Part shown: piece after piece, positions 9,345-19,771 of the stretch
How positions within the stretch are numbered: position 1 is the first letter of the stretch
Layout: every line of letters starts with the position of its first letter
Origin: Basidiobolus meristosporus CBS 931.73
Lineage: Eukaryota > Basidiobolomycota > Basidiobolomycetes > Basidiobolales > Basidiobolaceae
Assembly: GCA_002104905.1 (NCBI GenBank)
Contig: MCFE01000021.1
Location: 124,001 to 188,000, forward strand
Reading direction: 5' to 3'
DNA length: 64,000 nucleotides
The notes under the pieces: generated by a model
What the model was told of the DNA's origin: nothing
Seen by the model: the letters and a program-made list of their open reading frames with translations, nothing else
Database searches by the model: none
Position numbers and translations under genes: made by a program

Positions 9345-10672
9345 TTTGTAAGTATGTGCTGGACATGTTAGTTTGTGCCTCAAGTTTTGGAATCAAAGAG
9401 ATTTTGAATGAGTTTTTGCCTCAAATGAGTAATGACTATGTGATATATTAGTAGAGCAAAGTGGCTTCCAAGTGCAATATACACCGGACCCATCAAGGTA
9501 ACAGTTCCAAAGTATTGGACTGAGGGTAGGTGAATACCCTGAGGAATTGTAAGGTTAGCTTCAATAGGAGGAATACAGACTGGAAGCAACTGTGTCTAGA
9601 TTGTGCCGGCACACCTTGCTGGATTCCTTACCATCCCCTGTAACCCCAGCACACTGACACATGTCAGTCTATTCCACACCAACACCCTTCACAAGAGTGC
9701 ACAGCACTGAGTCAAAGCGCATCTGATTGACATGCATGCTTCAGAGCAAAACTACCAGAACTTGCCAAACTGCTCATTTAGACACAAGTCCATTGGAGCA
9801 GACCAAGTTGCATCAGCATATGACATCACATTGAACTCCGCCAAGTGCTATACCAACACATCATGTTGCACCTGGGTTTACTGTTACACCTGACCATCAG
9901 CAAGTTACTTCTGGTAAACTGACTGACAATGACCCATATGAAGTGCCTCCACCACCAGAGCCATGGGTAAGTAAAAGAGCATGTCAGCACATGGCACTTC
10001 AGGCTGGTTCCATTATATCATCTGGAGTGATTCAGCATAGCCAAGCTCCAGCATTGCACACATCACTTAGGAGACAAGATACTGACTACAAGTACACAAG
10101 TAGCCAAGATGATACTCAACAAGGAAGTATGTCAGGTGCACAAAGTGAATCCATATTAAGTGCTTCAGTTGTAGTCCCTGTGAGAAAAAAGCCTAGGAGG
10201 AGATGGTGCAATTGCATTGAATTGTTACTATATGTCATGATCCAAACAACACATTTTCTTCTGCAATCCAAATTAGGCCATTGCATATCAGTGATCACTA
10301 AATTTTTGCTGTAAGTATATCAAGGTTGTCTTACATTTGAGACAGTGCCTCCAAAATAAACACCATGCAGATATATAGATCATTGGTAATACCAGTGTAG
10401 CTATTCAATCTGATTTGCACCTACATAGTTGGTTGCATGCTTGCTATGACACATTGTCCAATCACTAACATCAAGGATTTATTTGCTCTATGGGCAAAAT
10501 TGGATATTTTATAGGGAATCAGGTAGCTTATGCATTGTTCAATGAGCCAATTGGGGCCTAACAGCTTCAGGATACTTTTAGACCAACCAACCATTGACAT
10601 ACCTTCTAATTGGAGTGATGGCAACCAAAATGGTATGTATCAGTGTTACTTATAGTGTGATATTCATTTATT
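9345..10672 (+). pseudogene. Harb-3: second-gene (ORF2) remnant of an old Harbinger copy
   Basis: This is the left-hand remainder of an older Harbinger-like copy, covering the 3' part of the family's second gene and its downstream sequence. It aligns with 12450-13790 of Harb-1. The best preserved stretch is the C-terminal 123-codon frame at 9943-10314, with PPPPEPWVSKRACQHMALQ, a region with YKYTSSQDDTQQGS, and the basic tail VVVPVRKKPRRRW. That tail looks like a nuclear localisation signal. The transposase half is absent. Harb-1 inserted at its ATT (10670-10672), and the sequence continues at 14080. Confidence 0.8.
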
Positions 10673-10760
10673 AGACTTATTCTGTTAGATAGTGCCACAT
10701 AGTGCCAGCCTGTTTATAGTGCCAGATCAATCTGGCACTATCTGGCACTCTAACTTCTAC
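10673..10760. repeat. Harb-1 left terminal and subterminal repeats
   Basis: The terminal inverted repeat AGACTTATTCTGTTAGATAG is followed by clustered AGTGCCA motifs and their inverse TGGCACT. Such clusters are typical of transposase binding zones. The same motif occurs in both MITEs and at the right end of Harb-2. Confidence 0.75.
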
Positions 10761-10855
10761 CATAATGCCTGTGGTAGGATATAGTTAATGGTAATTTTAC
10801 TCAATCTTACTTATGTTGCTCTAAGTAGTGCTTTCCTTGCTTTATTTACTCTTCA

Positions 10856-11729
10856 TAATGCCCCAGACACATTTCTCTTGGTGGATGACTTCTTGTATGA
10901 ATATACTGTGCATTGATAAGTATCTTAACTACTTTACCTATTCTGCTATTTTCTCCTATATATGACTTTCCTCTGTATTTACATGCCAATATGCTGAACC
11001 TCTTCAGATATCAAAATGTATGCTCTACCCTCACTCTGAAGTGATTAAATATCTCATTGTAGAGCTTCTGCTGCCTGCTAAGCACACCATTCCTTGGCTT
11101 CTTATAAGCTGTTATATATTCTAATCTCTGACAATCCTCTCCTATATAAGCTAAGTCTGCCATACATTTCTCCCCTCTATGGAATTCTGGATGAATCTCT
11201 ACCCAAAGTGCTTTGTCATGCTTATTTCCAGCAAATGACCCACTAAACCAGATGATGCTACCCTCAGTGTCAGACAGTGCTTGAAACTTTGCACAGTGTG
11301 CCTTGTACTTGCCAGAATAAAAGTGCCTCTGCCCTCTAAAAGGTCTGTTAATTCTGACTGGGAAGGTATCCAAAGTACTCCTTATATGGAACCTGTTGCT
11401 GAACACTCTGGGATATGGAAGTCTATTGGAGCTTCTGATCCTAGTACTCCAAGCTTGCTCTAAGTCATTCATACCCTCTGCAAGGTGGTTCTCCATTGAT
11501 GTCAGCTGGGAATGAAAGCTTCTAGGACTTTTGTTGCCATGGATGGTGGAAGAAACCTTGTAGGGGAGTAGTTCTTGTAATAGTAGAGAAGCTTAACAAG
11601 GGATCTCCTTGAGTAGATTGGGGTAGATGGACCATAGTACTTGGCTTAGATCTCCTCTAGTGTGTCAAAAGGAAATCCAGTGATAGTGAAGGGATTGATG
11701 AGAAAAGACAATTCAGATGAGTAAGTCAT
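10856..11729 (-). pseudogene. Harb-1 transposase (DDE_Tnp_4 type)
   Basis: This is the transposase of the Harbinger-like family, about 294 residues when undamaged. The DDE part shows LDTFPVRINRPFRGQ (first Asp region), YSGKYKAHCAKFQ, SGSFAGNKHDKALW, DLAYIGEDCQ (second Asp region) and FRVRVEHTF (Glu). This matches the IS5/Harbinger fold. The start is the Met aligning with 54717 of the sister copy. Damage compared with Harb-2: a TAA near 11650, a 1 bp deletion near 11545 and a TGA at 11009-11011 right after the Glu motif. Those positions are intact in Harb-2, which has different stops. Confidence 0.88.
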
Positions 11730-12089
11730 ATTAAAACCCGGTAGAGGATTAGACTGAGGTGATTTGACTTGATTTGGCAAAATCAACTTTATTTATCTGA
11801 TTTTCCATACATTATGATTAAATCTCCATCAATTCCCATGTATCCCATCATTATGTCGCAAAAATCATTCTCAAACAATGACTGGGTATTTTTATTGATG
11901 TTTACTCACAAGTCTATAATCAAATAGGAAATCTGCAATTGATGTGATCTGATCTGTGTCAATGCAATCCAAGATGCATCATGCATAATATATGGAAAAC
12001 TCAACAATCACATTAGTTTTCATATATACCTCATATAAGACCTGGTTGATGCTAATACACTACTGTATAAGTACCCAAATCCATCACTG
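11730..12089. other. Harb-1 divergent intergenic region
   Basis: There is no gene here. The stretch lies between the two divergent Harbinger genes and is conserved in Harb-2 (54360-54716) and in part in Harb-5 (30830-31200). It should hold both promoters. I see AT-rich stretches but no motif I would call firmly. Confidence 0.6.
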
Positions 12090-13335
12090 TGGTCCCTATA
12101 CCAAGTCTCAACAAATCTTTAGTTCAACCCAGACAAAACTCATCCCCAGCTCACAAGCACAGTCCAGACTGGAAAAGTCAATGTTGGATCTGCTTTGGTT
12201 CTTGCCAAATGATTTCAGTATGGCCCAAGTGACTATGATGAGCCTTCATACAGATATTTGGGCTCTACTCATTAATCTAGCAGAACTAGATACCTTGAAG
12301 AGCTGACAGATATGGAAGAACCTGAGTAGAAAGCTGTGGCATGAGTTCTACATCATGATACCAGCGGATATATGTAAGAAGGTATATAACAAGACAAGTA
12401 TTGAAATCAAGAATGAGCTGAGAGTGAGGGGACTTGATGAGGAAGCCATGCAGGAACAATTTTGCACACAATTTGCTCAGTATGAGCCAGATGCATCCAT
12501 TTGTGCCTTGACTTTGGGAACCAAAGAGATTTTGAATGAGTTTTTGCCTCAAATGACTAATGTATTACGTGATATATTAGTATAGCTAAGTTGATTCTGA
12601 GAGCAATACACACAGGACTCATCCAGGCAACAGTTCCAAAGTATTAGACAGAGAGTAAGTTAATACCTTGAGGAATCAGAAGGTGAGATTCAAGTGGAAG
12701 AATACAAACTGCAGGCAACGTTGTCTAGATTGCGCCAGCACACCTTGCTGAATTCCTTACCATCCCTTGCAACTTCAGTACGCTGGCACATGTCAGTCCA
12801 AACTAGGTCAACACCCTTCATAAGAGCACCCTGCATTGACTCAACACATATTGGGTCAACAAGTGTGCTTCAGAGCAAAACCACCAGAACCCACCAAACT
12901 GCTCAAAAAGACACAAGTCCATTAGAGCGGGCCAAGTTGCATCAACAAGCAACATCATATCAAACTCAGCCAAGGGCCATGTCAGCGCATTAAGTTGCAT
13001 CTGTGCGGGCCATTACACCTGACCATCTGTAAGTTTCTTCTGGTGAACTGACTGATGATGACCCACATGAAGTGCTTCCACCACTACAGCCTTTGGCAAG
13101 TAAAAGAACATGTCAGCACATAGCACTGCAGGCCAGCTCAGTTGCATCATCTGGAGCAATTCAGCGTGGCCAAGATGCAGAACCACACTCATCAACTAGG
13201 AGGCAAAATACCAACTACAAATACACAAGTAGCCAAGAGGATAATCAACAAGAAAGTAGTTTAGGTGTGCAAAGTGAATCACTACCAAATGCTTCAGTAG
13301 TAATCCCTGTGAGAAAAAAGCCTAGGAGAAGATGA
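12090..13335 (+). pseudogene. Harb-1 second gene (ORF2), nuclear-type accessory protein
   Basis: This is the companion gene of the transposase, about 400 residues when read through. Recognisable parts in order are a helical N-terminal domain rich in Trp (MLDLLWFLPNDFS, TDIWALLINLAELDTL, IWKNLSRKLWHEFYI), then YNKTSIEIKNELRVRG. A charged, Gln/Arg-rich middle with RLRQHTLLNSLPSL follows, then a Pro-rich linker and a basic tail VVIPVRKKPRRR. Known Harbinger elements carry a Myb/SANT-like DNA-binding partner that brings the transposase into the nucleus. The position and tail fit that role, but I cannot confirm a SANT fold. Several stops split it (near 12307, 12583 and 12991), and the start ATG seen in Harb-2 is lost. 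Confidence 0.72.
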
Positions 13336-14079
13336 TGAGATTGCATTGAATTGCTATCATTTGGAATGATCCAAACAATACATTTTGTTTTGCAATCCGC
13401 ATTGAGCCATTGCAAATTGGTGATCACTAAATTTCTGATATAAGCAATATCAAGGTTGTCTCACATTTGAGACAGGACCCCTACAAATAAAGACCCTGCA
13501 TATGTATACATCATCTGTGGCACCAGTGCAGCCATTTGATCTGATTTGCACCCATACAATTGGTTGTGTGCTAGCTATGACACCTTGCCCAATCACTAGG
13601 ATCAGGGATTTACTTCTTAATGGACAAAATGGGATATCTGATGGCAAATCAGGTAGCTTGTGTATTGGTCAAAGAGCTAATTGGGGGCTGACAGCTTTGG
13701 AATACTTTTGGATCAATTAACCACTGAGATACCATCCAATTGGAGTGATGGTAACCAAAATGTTAAGTATCAGTGTAGTTTGTAGTGTGATATGCAGTTA
13801 TTTCCATTTACATTAAAGAAACATATCTAAAATACCAAATTTTACCTACCATAATAGCAGTATCCAATAGCGCACGTGATACAAACATTACAAGTGGGCA
13901 CAATCATTTGTGCCAACCTCATTATGTCCAATTGTGCCATTGTGTGCAAGATTGTCCCACATGGTGCAAAATTGTCCAAGAGCAATCCTGCCGACTGGTA
14001 GCTACAATATTGCGCCCAAATGTTCTTAGAGACTGCAGATTGCACCGTGCACCCTGGCAGAGTACAGTGGAACAAGTCT

Positions 14080-14357
14080 ATTTCCATTTACATTACAGAA
14101 GCATATCCAAATATTGGATTTTACCTACTGCAATGGTGGCATTCAATTGCAAAGTGAGGCACACATTACAAGTTGGCACAATTGTTTGTGCCAGCCTCAT
14201 TCTGTTAGATTGTGCCATAGTGTGCAAGATTGTCCCACATAATGCAAAATTGTCCAGGAGCAATCCTGCGTAATGGTAGCTGAAATACTGTGCCTGATTG
14301 TTCTTTGCAACTGTGGATTGAACCATGCACCCTAGCATGGTACAATGTAACAAGCCT
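14080..14357. mobile_element. Harb-3: right end
   Basis: This is the right terminal 278 bases of the older Harbinger copy, aligned with 13801-14079 of Harb-1. It ends in AATGTAACAAGCCT, a decayed terminal repeat. Copia sequence of Cop-A2 begins directly afterwards, so Harb-3 had inserted into, or next to, that copy. What looks like a tandem repeat of the Harb-1 end is explained by nesting. Confidence 0.82.
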
Positions 14358-15515
14358 ATAGTAATTTGTGCGGTTTCTGGTTTGGTGGGATCTCTACATT
14401 TGTGACACTGAGATGATCACTTCTGGGATACTCCTGGCTACTGACTTAGGCTGAGCCATGGTTGTAGAGTCCTCCAGAATGAAAAAATGTCATTTTTTGC
14501 TTTGATTCAATCCTGGCCTTGGTAGACTTAAAATCAGATTTTGGTCATCATGTGATGTCCTTTTTTAAGAATATTTTGAATTCTCATAAACCAACACATC
14601 CCTGGACTTGATTACTTCTTAGCTTTAGTACTGTACAGCTTCTATGCTTTACTCCCATAGCAGTAGCTCAAAAATATGCTTATAAGCTTTTTGGCTTAAG
14701 ATTTGACTGATTTCTGGGCAGTTTCTTAGCTCATGCTTTACACCCATATATTCTTGGATGTTCTGCACATGGTCCAAGTTCATAGCAGGCCTCAAATGGA
14801 GTATAACTTCAAAGCATTTGGTTACAATTAGTATTTCTGAGGTATACAGCTATGGCAGCCAATTTCACCCAAAATCATAGGATAATTGTTGATCTTGAAT
14901 GATAGATCTTGCTATACCATTTATTGATATGTTTGCATGTTCTGTGACTACTTTTTGCTGTGGGGAGTATTGAACAGTAGTCACTTGCTTTATTACATGA
15001 GCTTTGCAGAAGTGGATTCAATGGATGAATAGTTTTGAGGTATATTCTCAGTCATTGTTGGAGTGTATTTTCTTGATTTTCTCACCAGGCTCTCTCTCAA
15101 CCATGGCTTTAAGCTCCCCAAGCTAGGACAAGACTCCTTTATTTCTTTCCCACAAATAAACCCATATGTATTGTGTAAAATCATTAATCAAAGTGAATAA
15201 ATACTTCATTCCCCCTAAGGATAAATTTTGCAAAGATCCACAAAGATCTTAGTTAATTACATCTAGCTTTTTTTAGTTTTTATCAACCCCAAGCTGTTGA
15301 ACAGCTGTCTGGCTTGTTTACCAGATATACCAGCTTCACAGTGCTCAAAATTTGCTGGGTGATCAGGTTTTACTCTGTGAGTTAGCAGATCTTTGATCTT
15401 TGAATGCAACCAATCAAATTGATGTGTCCAAATCTACTGTACAAAGGGATGATGTATCTTCAGTTAAGTTACTCCTATTGACTTTCTATTGGCTTCCAAT
15501 ATGATGGAATATAAG
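14358..15515 (-). pseudogene. Cop-A2: copia integrase remnant
   Basis: This is a heavily decayed integrase region of a second minus-strand Cop-A copy. Nucleotide alignment with 58590-59770 of the plus copy is continuous, but no long frame survives. Recognisable pieces include the region of the ESLVRKSRKY antisense shadow at 14993-15184 and the zinc-binding segment near 15330. The copy starts exactly where Harb-3 ends. RT and RNase H of this copy are not in the window. Confidence 0.78.
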
Positions 15516-15887
15516 TCAACTTGTAAAGATTTTGATTTCTAATAGCCAATGCAATAATAGCCCTATATAGGTCAGTGATCCTGCATCTGGAATTGTCAAA
15601 GCTGAAACTGAGTCCTCTGCAGTGGCCTTGCTTACAGAAAATAGGTTCTTGGCAGTATCTAGTACATAGAGTACTTCTTTTAAGGTAAGTATATGGAATC
15701 CTTCACTGCTTGCAAGGTTTACTTGGATAATTCCTTCTCCCACTGTCTCAAGTTTTCTATTGTCACCCATGAAAACTTTCTTGATTGGAATTTCTTGATA
15801 TTGCGTAAACAGTTCTTTTTGGTGTGTAAAGTGTTGGGATGTACCAAAGTCAATGTACTGTGACTGAGAATACCCATTTGAGGTCAT
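15516..15887 (-). pseudogene. Cop-A2: copia protease and pre-integrase
   Basis: This 123-codon frame contains the copia protease active site, here YIDFGTSQHF instead of the DSGAS form seen in the plus copy at 58300. The catalytic Asp is kept and the next Ser is changed to Phe. It continues into the pre-integrase part (KKVFMGDNRKLETVGEG, then LTLKEVLYVLDTAKNLFSVS). The frame ends prematurely. Confidence 0.82.
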
Positions 15888-15965
15888 ATTTAGTGCAGAT
15901 ATTAACTGTCTATCTTCAGTTGTTGCAGTATTACCATGTTCAGGATTTTTTTGCTAATTATCTCT

Positions 15966-16593
15966 CTATCTGAAGCACTGGTCTAACATATGTCTTGTCC
16001 TTGTGCAGTAGTTGCAAAATAGGTTGCTGTTGCCTGGAAAGGGTGTTGAGCACTTTCTTTCTGGGTTATCATTGATTATTAAAGCATTTTCTTCTTCCTT
16101 CTTGTTAGCACCTGATTTTCTTAATTCTTCATCTGGGAACTTTCCATATGTATCAGCAGTTGGTGTTCCCACAGATTCCATCTCATCCACCAGCATGGTA
16201 ATTCTGTTAATTAGATTTTTCATTTCTTCTCCTGGAAGCATCTTTATAGTAAGGAATTTGTGTCTAAGAAACATTTCCTTAGCAGCCAAGTATGATTGGT
16301 ATGTGTCATCTAATGCATTTGAGGCATTCATTGTAGTTTTTGCTCTTGCACATTAAATTGGCAATTTGTCCATGAAATTATGGTGAATGCAGTTAACAGC
16401 ACTTTGTTCTTTCTTCTGGTACCTTACAAATTTTTCTCCCACATTTTTAGGAGGACATTATTCTCCTTTGACACTATACCAAAGGCCTCTTTCTTGTGGC
16501 ACCATCATCAAATTTATGTACAACACTTGGTAGTTAGATCCATCCAACTTTTCAGCAGAGGGAAAAACTGCAGTAATTGCAGTAGTTGACATT
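15966..16593 (-). pseudogene. Cop-A2: Gag
   Basis: This is the Gag of the copia element, two frames apart. The start is MSTTAITAVFPSAEKLDG near 16591, with the copia Gag motif KLDGSNYQV. A stop at 16458-16460 follows GLWYSVKGE. The main part then has ALDDTYQSYLAAKEMFLR, MLPGEEMKNLINRITMLVDE and a zinc knuckle CNYCTRTRHMLDQC at the end. A stretch of the middle, present in the plus copy at 57910-58010, is deleted after PTADTYG. Confidence 0.85.
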
Positions 16594-16605
16594 GCAGAGT
16601 GTGAC

Positions 16606-16623
16606 AGCATGGGGCTCAAAACC
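16606..16623 (-). promoter_or_regulatory. Cop-A2 primer binding site, initiator-tRNA anticodon-arm type
   Basis: On the minus strand GGTTTTGAGCCCCATGC directly follows the 5' LTR. It resembles the complement of the anticodon arm of initiator tRNA-Met (AGGGCTCATAACC) with one changed base in the loop. That is the internal, half-tRNA type of primer known from Drosophila copia and Ty5. It is not a 3' CCA-end site. Confidence 0.6.
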
Positions 16624-16973
16624 TGTTGTAAGAGTCCAGGAGATATTGGAAGTGATTGGCAGAACAAGTATAATATGTGGTATTCCCTGAATGACTTATA
16701 GAATGCAAAAGTAGTATTTATACTTTTACAAGGTCTAGGCAAAAAAAACATGTAGAATAGGCTTATGAAGGTCCCAAGAGCATATGCGCAAAGTCTGAGG
16801 CTGTCTGGACAACTTTGAGAACTTTCATGTTCTGGGTACCTGATATTTTGGTGTAAAAGTTCAAACTAACTCCCAACAAGGAATTTAGTCAGTATTCTCT
16901 AGGATTTGAAGGCAATGATCTAAGTAACCAAGTTAGGTCACTATATAGGTAGAATTACTAATTCTCTCCATAC
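16624..16973 (-). repeat. Cop-A2 5' LTR
   Basis: This LTR of about 350 bp starts TGTTGTAAGAGTCC on the plus strand. It matches the solo LTR at 46534-46881 over its length. The outer end is blurred, and Tnp2-like sequence follows from about 16974. Confidence 0.85.
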
Positions 16974-18404
16974 TTAGACCCAATGGAAAACCAAAATGTA
17001 GCTTGCAACATACAATTCTATGACCATGCTGATGCTAGTATATGCAAACAGTTACATAGTATTCACATCCAAAATTGCCACCATTGTAAGGTGTCTAACT
17101 TGTGAGGAATCCACCACCATAGAAGAAAGACATTGTTCATACTCCAGATGTATTTCAGCAATACCCCATCAAAGGAAGCACAAGTAGAATGGCAAATGTT
17201 ATGAGGCTATATAGTATTGTACTCAGTATCAATCAAGTAGAAACAATTCCACTATATTTGATGACAAACATCACAAACTACTAAAAACCAAGGGCTACTT
17301 CAAAGGTATGTATGACACTGAATTTGCCTTGACAACTGGTGCGTTCTCATGGAACAAGTACTCTACCAGTGAATCCTACTAGCCACTGATTCCCATCAGC
17401 CTGAATCTGCTGCCAATAATATGGTACCAGGGCAGAAATCTCATGGTAGTCTCTCAGAAATATGGGCCTAAATTACTGTCCAACCTGGAATGCTACCTGT
17501 GTCTATTGCAGGAGGAACTATGTGTACTGTCCAGCAGGATACTGCTAATGACTCTCATGTCAAAGCACATATAACTTTCTGCATTGGAGTTACCCAGAAA
17601 TCAGTAAGATAGCTGGCCTTCATGGGCACAATGGATGGTATTGAGGTCAAATGTGTGAAGTCCAGGGGATTTGCTCTAAGACTCACACATGTCATTCTTA
17701 TCCAAACACCAGCACTAAGAACATCAGCTTCCCACAGAGAGAACATACAGCAGTCAACTTGTAACTGCAGCAAAACTGGCAAGCTTTAAGCCATTGGCCA
17801 GTATAAGGAATAAACCAAGAATTGAAGGTACTCAAGATAGAGGGATTTTATAGGAGTAAAAGCTTTCCACTAGTAGCAATGCATTTGCACTTCAACAATA
17901 TCCCTATACTAATGACCAAGTTGTATGTGGGGCATTCCAAGCTGAATAAGTCCTTTGGGATACCAGAGATATTGAAAGAGTGGGCAAGATATTACAGAGT
18001 ATCTGCTGCCCTAAGTATGTCTCATGTGCTCCAATAAATATTCATATGCAAATGCAACAATACAAAGGCAAAGACTGGATGATTTGGATATGTATTTATT
18101 CAAGTGGTGTTCTGAAGCCATTCCTACTGAGAGTACATTGGAAGCATTGGGAGTCATATGTTGACATAGTTGGAATATTTATCCAGAAGTCAATCACTAA
18201 TGCCAGCTTGATGCATCTACCGGTTTTGTGCAAAAGGTTTGTGATGGGATTTGAGCAGCAATTCTACTGGCATAAAGCTTAGCATGTAAATCTCAACTGT
18301 TGCTGTATCTACTTGCTACTCCATCTTGCTCAGGGTGTTGAGAATATTGGGCCTTGCTTCACCTTTTGGGAGTTTCCTATGGAGCACATGTGTGGGGAGA
18401 TAGG
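16974..18404 (+). pseudogene. Tnp2-like transposase remnant, copy 1
   Basis: These are remains of the large transposase found in basidiomycete EnSpm/CACTA-like elements (Tnp2 family). The first part (to about 17780) aligns with 18405-18854 plus 19624-19723. The second part has LVAMHLHFNNIPILMTKLY and, at 18360-18400, FWEFPMEHMCGEIGRQVK. That last motif is like the conserved FPMER.CG box of the domain following the Tnp2 core (DUF4218-like). No long frame survives; stops and shifts occur every 50-100 codons. The start motif CCCAATGGAAAA near 16981 resembles the inverse of the end motif at 30580. Family assignment is by motif recognition and should be confirmed. Confidence 0.6.
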
Positions 18405-18854
18405 AAGACAAGTCAAATATTGTGAAGCTATAAAGTACCGAACTGAGTATCAATTAAGTGCAAGCATATCTGGCATATTTGAGGGCAAACATTCCCAGCA
18501 GCTAAGAAGCAAGAGCTACTTTGAAGGCATGTGTGACCATGCCTTTGCATTAGCACCTGATGGATTCTCATTAAACAAGCCCTCTACCAGCAAATCATGC
18601 TGGCCACTGATTCTCATCAGCCTGAATCCTCTCCCTATCTTATGGTATCAGAGCAAAATCTGATGGTAGGCTCATTGGTATCTGGACCTAAATCATTGTC
18701 CTACCTGGATAGCCACCTTTACTCATTGCTGGATGAATTTTGTATTCTTTCCAGCAGGATAACAGTCTTTGGCAGTCATGTCAAAGCACATATTATGATC
18801 TGCATTGGAGATACTCCAGCCATCAGCAAGATAGCTGGCTTTTCTGTACACAAC
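18405..18854 (+). pseudogene. Tnp2-like transposase core remnant, copy 2 (first part)
   Basis: This is a second, better preserved copy of the Tnp2 core, joined head-to-tail to copy 1. The frame at 18597-18869 gives YLMVSEQNLMVGSLVSGPKS, then LDSHLYSLLDEF and HIMICIGDTPAISKIAGFSVH. Upstream in another frame is YFEGMCDHAFALAPDGFSL. These are the usual Tnp2 landmarks: the GP.EP linker, the hydrophobic line ending in D.PA..K..GF, and a following His. R1 is inserted right after the TVHN-like motif at 18855. The transposase continues at 19624 and again at 28780. Confidence 0.65.
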
Positions 18855-19623
18855 GGTGTGGTAGGGTAAACATACCTCCCACAGACAAGTTTATTCATAT
18901 AGTCATTATGATATACTTATCCATATTTTATCTTATCAGTATTATCCCCACATGATGTTTACCCTGATTAGTTATTAGCATTAGTTATCCCAGATGTTAT
19001 TCAGCTTTGTGATCAGTAGATGTATCTATATAAGGCAAGTACCCGCATTGGTACCCATGACACATGACCTAGGTCTGTGTTACCATCCCTACCATTTCAA
19101 TACCATATATGGTATTTCTATGTTGCACAGGTTTCAGACTACTGATTCCTGATTGGTTGAGAGTGCTGTGCCTTTTAGAACCTTCCAGGACATTCTTGGC
19201 ATATTTTTAGCTCATAGTGATGTCATCAAGAATTCCACTGATACCTAGAATCTTCTAGAACCTTGTCATTAGTAATCACTTGGCAATCAGGAAAAGTATT
19301 TAAGGGAAAGCAATCCCTCAGCAATAAATCATCCCTTCTATCAGTAACACTTCTACCTTATTGATTAGCAGTTGATCACTGCACCAGCCTTCAACAGTAC
19401 ATCTAAGACCTGCCATCAAGGAGCTTTTCAGGGTAGTGCACAAGACACACAGAGGCCTTTGGAGACACTTGGAGCACCTAAGAATCTAGAGAAGCAGGAG
19501 CTTTTACCATAGTGACATATTGACAAAGACACCAGCAGTTTAGACACAGAGGTTATTGCACCCATCAGACACCTCACACACCTTGAGTTGTGTAGCTTCT
19601 CCCAGGAGTACCTCTACACCACC
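18855..19623. repeat. R1 copy 1: 769 bp repeat with 5 bp target duplication
   Basis: This non-coding repeat is flanked by ACAAC on both sides (18850-18854 and 19624-19628). Its ends are GGTGTGGTA and TACACCACC, close to an inverted repeat. It carries GTATTTAAGGGAAAGC-type promoter-like sequence and AATAAA in the middle (near 19293-19330). A 5 bp duplication and ...TGTGG / CCACA... ends could mean a solo LTR of a retrotransposon whose body is not in the window. A related copy lies at 33107-33961. Confidence 0.6.
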
Positions 19624-19723
19624 ACAACAGATGGTGTTACTGTTCAATGTGTGAGCTCCAGGGGATTTACTCAATAACTCAGACACATTATTATTACCCA
19701 AACACTAACACCAAGAACAGCTG
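19624..19723 (+). pseudogene. Tnp2-like remnant, copy 2 (middle part)
   Basis: A short stretch with GATGGTGTTACTGTTCAATG matches 17630-17730 of copy 1. It joins R1 to the Cop-B1 insertion and shows that both hit the same transposon copy. Confidence 0.6.
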
Positions 19724-19771
19724 AAATACTGATCTATATGGCATCATTTATCAGCCAAAAACTTACTTTGG

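Larger units (their letters stand above)
10673..14079. mobile_element. Harb-1: full-length PIF/Harbinger-like DNA transposon
   Basis: This is a 3.4 kb two-gene DNA transposon. The ends are AGACTTATTCTG and its near inverse, flanked by ATT on both sides (10670-10672 and 14080-14082). Removing the element and one ATT restores continuous Harb-3 sequence, confirming the boundaries. A DDE_Tnp_4/IS5-type transposase runs leftwards (10856-11729), and a second gene of unknown biochemical function runs rightwards (about 12090-13335) from a shared intergenic region. The 3 bp duplication, transposase type and companion gene fit PIF/Harbinger. An equally long relative lies in the opposite direction at 52370-55774. 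Confidence 0.92.

Noticed and set aside
13801-14357. Apparent tandem duplication of 279 bp at the right end of Harb-1
   Set aside because: The second unit is the right end of the older Harb-3, displaced by the Harb-1 insertion. The ATT pair and the empty-site reconstruction explain it fully.
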